Positions 62,467 to 64,000 of a stretch of DNA of 64,000 nt are shown here, piece after piece (the stretch's first letter is position 1; every line of letters begins with the position of its first letter). The translations under genes and the position numbers were made by a program. A model generated the notes under the pieces. It searched no databases. It was not told the origin of the DNA and was given only the letters and a program-made list of their open reading frames with translations. This stretch comes from DATBGZ01 sp963803115 (GTDB lineage Bacteria; Actinomycetota; Actinomycetes; Mycobacteriales; Micromonosporaceae), in contig CAWDLN010000018.1 of NCBI GenBank assembly GCA_963803115.1, positions 124,001 to 188,000 on the forward strand, in the 5' to 3' direction.

Positions 62467-63482
62467 TGCGCGAAGCCATGACGCGAAAGTCTCGACGAGA
62501 CGCGGCCGCGCAGGGCGTTTTTCTCCCGCCCCCCGCCCTTCGGGCCCACCCCCCTGTGATCGCCGCTCCGCTGCGGGCCGAGTGGCTCGCTCTTCGACCG
62601 GTCCACACCACGCTCGTACACACCGGCATTGGGCCGCGCCGATCGATCCGGGCAGCGCGCCGCCTGGACCCGCGGGCCCGCATTGTTGCCGGAGTCGGTG
62701 GTGGCCTAGCCGAAGGGGTCGAACCTGGAGACATTGTGGTGGCGACCGAGGTACGCGGGCCCGAGGGCCTATCGTTCAGTTGCCCGTCGGCGCCGCTGAT
62801 CGCCGGTGCACTGCGCCGGCAAGGCTTGCGCGTCCACTGTGGACTGATCGTGTCGGTGAAGCGGGTCATCGGCGGCGCCAGTCGCCGCACGCTGGCCCGC
62901 TCGGGTGCGCTGGCCGTGGACACCGAGTCCGCCTGGCTGGCCCCGCCAGCGGGCACTCCGTTCGCGGTGGTCCGGGCGATCTCCGACACAGAACGTGCGT
63001 CGCTGTTCAGTCCGGGCATCGTGGCCACCGGCTTCGCCGCGCTGCGCACGCTGCGGCGGGCTGTGCCCGTGTTGGATCAATGGGCGGCGGCGGTCCGTCC
63101 ACGCCGGCTGCTGCTGGCCGGTCCTCGCTCGATCGCCGACGGCCGCGTCGTGGACCTGCTCGATCGCACTCTTGCTAAGAGGTGGCACCGCGACGACAGC
63201 TCGACCAGCAACCGGCAACTCTCCCCCGAGAGCTTGCTGCTACTCGTCACCGGCTCGGCCGCATCGTCGACCGCGACGACGCTTCTTGATCACGCCGAGC
63301 GGGAAGCGGTGGCGGCTCTGCTCATCGACGACATCGGAATGCTCGAACTAGGTGATCTCGCGGGTGTAACAGACGTTGCGATTGCGTCCGTAGAGGCCGA
63401 ACCGGCAGGCCTCGTCGATGACGTGATCACGGGCATCGCGGGGCTAGGCCAGGTCACGGTCCGCGCGGCCGATGCCGGATAG
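62466..63482 (+). CDS. Nucleoside-phosphorylase-like protein fused to an IspH-like C-terminal domain
   Basis: 338 residues from GTG 62466. The N-terminal part (about 30-205) looks like a purine-nucleosidase/phosphorylase fold: VHTGIGPRRSIRAARRLD, VAGVGGGLAEGVEPGDIVVA and LAVDTESAWLA resemble the HpnG-type enzyme of hopanoid synthesis. The C-terminal part (about 210-338) contains STSNRQLSPESLLLLVTGSA and LLDHAEREAVAALLIDDIGM, which match the third IspH domain (TNRQ, then a G-S-x-N/S-S-stretch). The IspH cluster cysteine before TNRQ is missing (DDSSTSNRQ here). So this half cannot hold an Fe-S site and may be structural. Confidence 0.6.
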   Translation: MREAMTRKSRRDAAAQGVFLPPPALRAHPPVIAAPLRAEWLALRPVHTTLVHTGIGPRRSIRAARRLDPRARIVAGVGGGLAEGVEPGDIVVATEVRGPEGLSFSCPSAPLIAGALRRQGLRVHCGLIVSVKRVIGGASRRTLARSGALAVDTESAWLAPPAGTPFAVVRAISDTERASLFSPGIVATGFAALRTLRRAVPVLDQWAAAVRPRRLLLAGPRSIADGRVVDLLDRTLAKRWHRDDSSTSNRQLSPESLLLLVTGSAASSTATTLLDHAEREAVAALLIDDIGMLELGDLAGVTDVAIASVEAEPAGLVDDVITGIAGLGQVTVRAADAG

Positions 63483-63502
63483 GGAGGATCGCCTCACATC
63501 TG

Positions 63503-64000
63503 TCACGAAACGATGTCCTTGCGGAGGAACCGCCAGAACGCCAGACTGCCGAAGATCGCGGCGTAGACGAGGCTGGCGATCGCGCCCCGAACCATCGCGC
63601 TTGTTTGTAACGGTGTGGACAGTAGCCCGACCCAGGCGTCGTTGAAGTGAGTCGGCAGGAACGATCTGATGGCACCGAGCGCGGCGATCTGATCCAGGAT
63701 GCTCGACAGGATGTGCAGCAGTACGGCTCCACCCACCGCGCCGAGTGGGTGATCCGTGCTCACCGACAGCAGGAACGCGAGCATCCCCACCACGAGCAGG
63801 GTTAGTCCGATGTAGCCGGTGGCCCAGATGATGCGGCCCATCGCGTCGCCGGCGCTGAGTTGGTCGGCGATGGTGGACCGCAGCGGGTTCCAGCCGTAGC
63901 GTGCGGTGCCGGCGAAAAGCGCGGTACCGACGAGCAACACGAGGGCCAGCGCCGAGTAGAGAAGCGAGACCACCAGCTTCACGCCGAGCAGCCGCGCCCG
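63503..64000 (-). CDS. ABC-2-type permease, C-terminal part (runs off the window)
   Basis: The minus-strand frame is open to the window edge and ends at 63503. It shows about five transmembrane helices, with LVVSLLYSALALVLLVGTAL, WATGYIGLTLLVVGMLAF and a conserved-looking end FGSLAFWRFLRKDIVS. The preceding codons (RARLLGVK) continue beyond the window, so the GTG at 63982 is probably internal. The ATPase partner would lie further upstream of this gene. Confidence 0.65.
   Translation of the reverse strand, partial: RARLLGVKLVVSLLYSALALVLLVGTALFAGTARYGWNPLRSTIADQLSAGDAMGRIIWATGYIGLTLLVVGMLAFLLSVSTDHPLGAVGGAVLLHILSSILDQIAALGAIRSFLPTHFNDAWVGLLSTPLQTSAMVRGAIASLVYAAIFGSLAFWRFLRKDIVS

Noticed and set aside
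1..64000. tRNA or rRNA genes, integrase, transposase or phage genes
   Set aside because: None found on reading either strand; repeats noted here lack transposase genes and obvious target-site duplications.

Overview
The window is one contiguous stretch of a high-GC actinobacterial chromosome. Gene content and order point to a Micromonosporaceae-like organism: folP-folB-folK-DUF3180, a DUF2520-panC-panD-nadB-nadC-coaX run, lysS-lsr2-clpC, mutY-disA-radA, carD-ispD-ispF, and a type III PKS/UbiA cluster between radA and carD. Frequent GTG starts, ATGA/GTGA overlaps between neighbours and heat-shock control through CIRCE also fit. This placement is inferred from memory of synteny; no search was run. 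I saw no tRNA, rRNA, CRISPR array, transposase or phage gene.

Layout. 1-1.4 kb (minus): a VirB2-like pilin, a VirB3/PrgI-like small membrane protein and the start of a large protein that may be a VirB4-type ATPase. 1.5-3.8 kb: folate genes. 4-8.7 kb: a disrupted zone with a frameshifted ABC permease, two small genes, a frameshifted membrane protein with a long Arg/Asp repeat tail, and a second nuoD broken by about seven frameshifts and a stop. 8.7-17.1 kb: MidA-like methyltransferase, then pantothenate, NAD and CoA genes interrupted by a decayed septum-formation-type lipoprotein gene, ending with a small DnaA-box cluster and a YbaB-like gene. 17.5-23.8 kb: methyltransferase, lysS, lsr2, clpC. 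23.9-29.4 kb: polysaccharide deacetylase, mutY, disA, radA. 29.5-31.2 kb: repeats, a gene remnant and two lipoproteins, one frameshifted. 31.3-36.4 kb: a biosynthetic cluster (UbiA prenyltransferase, two methyltransferases, an acyl-CoA-dehydrogenase-fold enzyme, type III PKS) that probably makes a prenylated, methylated alkylresorcinol or hydroquinone lipid. 36.5-39.4 kb: thioredoxin-like membrane protein, carD, ispD, ispF. 39.4-48 kb: aminotransferases (PatB-like, HisC), a SRPBCC protein, two PQQ-propeller proteins, two RDD proteins (one frameshifted). 48-52.9 kb: class I and class II fumarases flanking two LppX/LprG-like lipoproteins. 52.9-57.7 kb: methionine aminopeptidase with a divergent XRE regulator, dipeptidase, orphan groEL with two tandem CIRCE operators, cold-shock protein. 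58-64 kb: double-GNAT protein, thrC, an SDR, a nucleoside-phosphorylase/IspH-like fusion, and a partial ABC-2 permease.

How it works together. Much of the window is core metabolism: folate, CoA, NAD, MEP isoprenoid steps, threonine and lysyl-tRNA. These genes are intact, while accessory genes (membrane, lipoprotein, duplicated subunits) carry frameshifts. Either the accessory complement is being lost or the assembly has local indel errors; the nonsense codon in nuoD2 favours real decay for that gene. MEP genes ispD/ispF sit close to the UbiA/PKS cluster, which would use prenyl diphosphates. The sequence also carries several noncoding repeat families and an over-represented short palindrome not explained by any gene.
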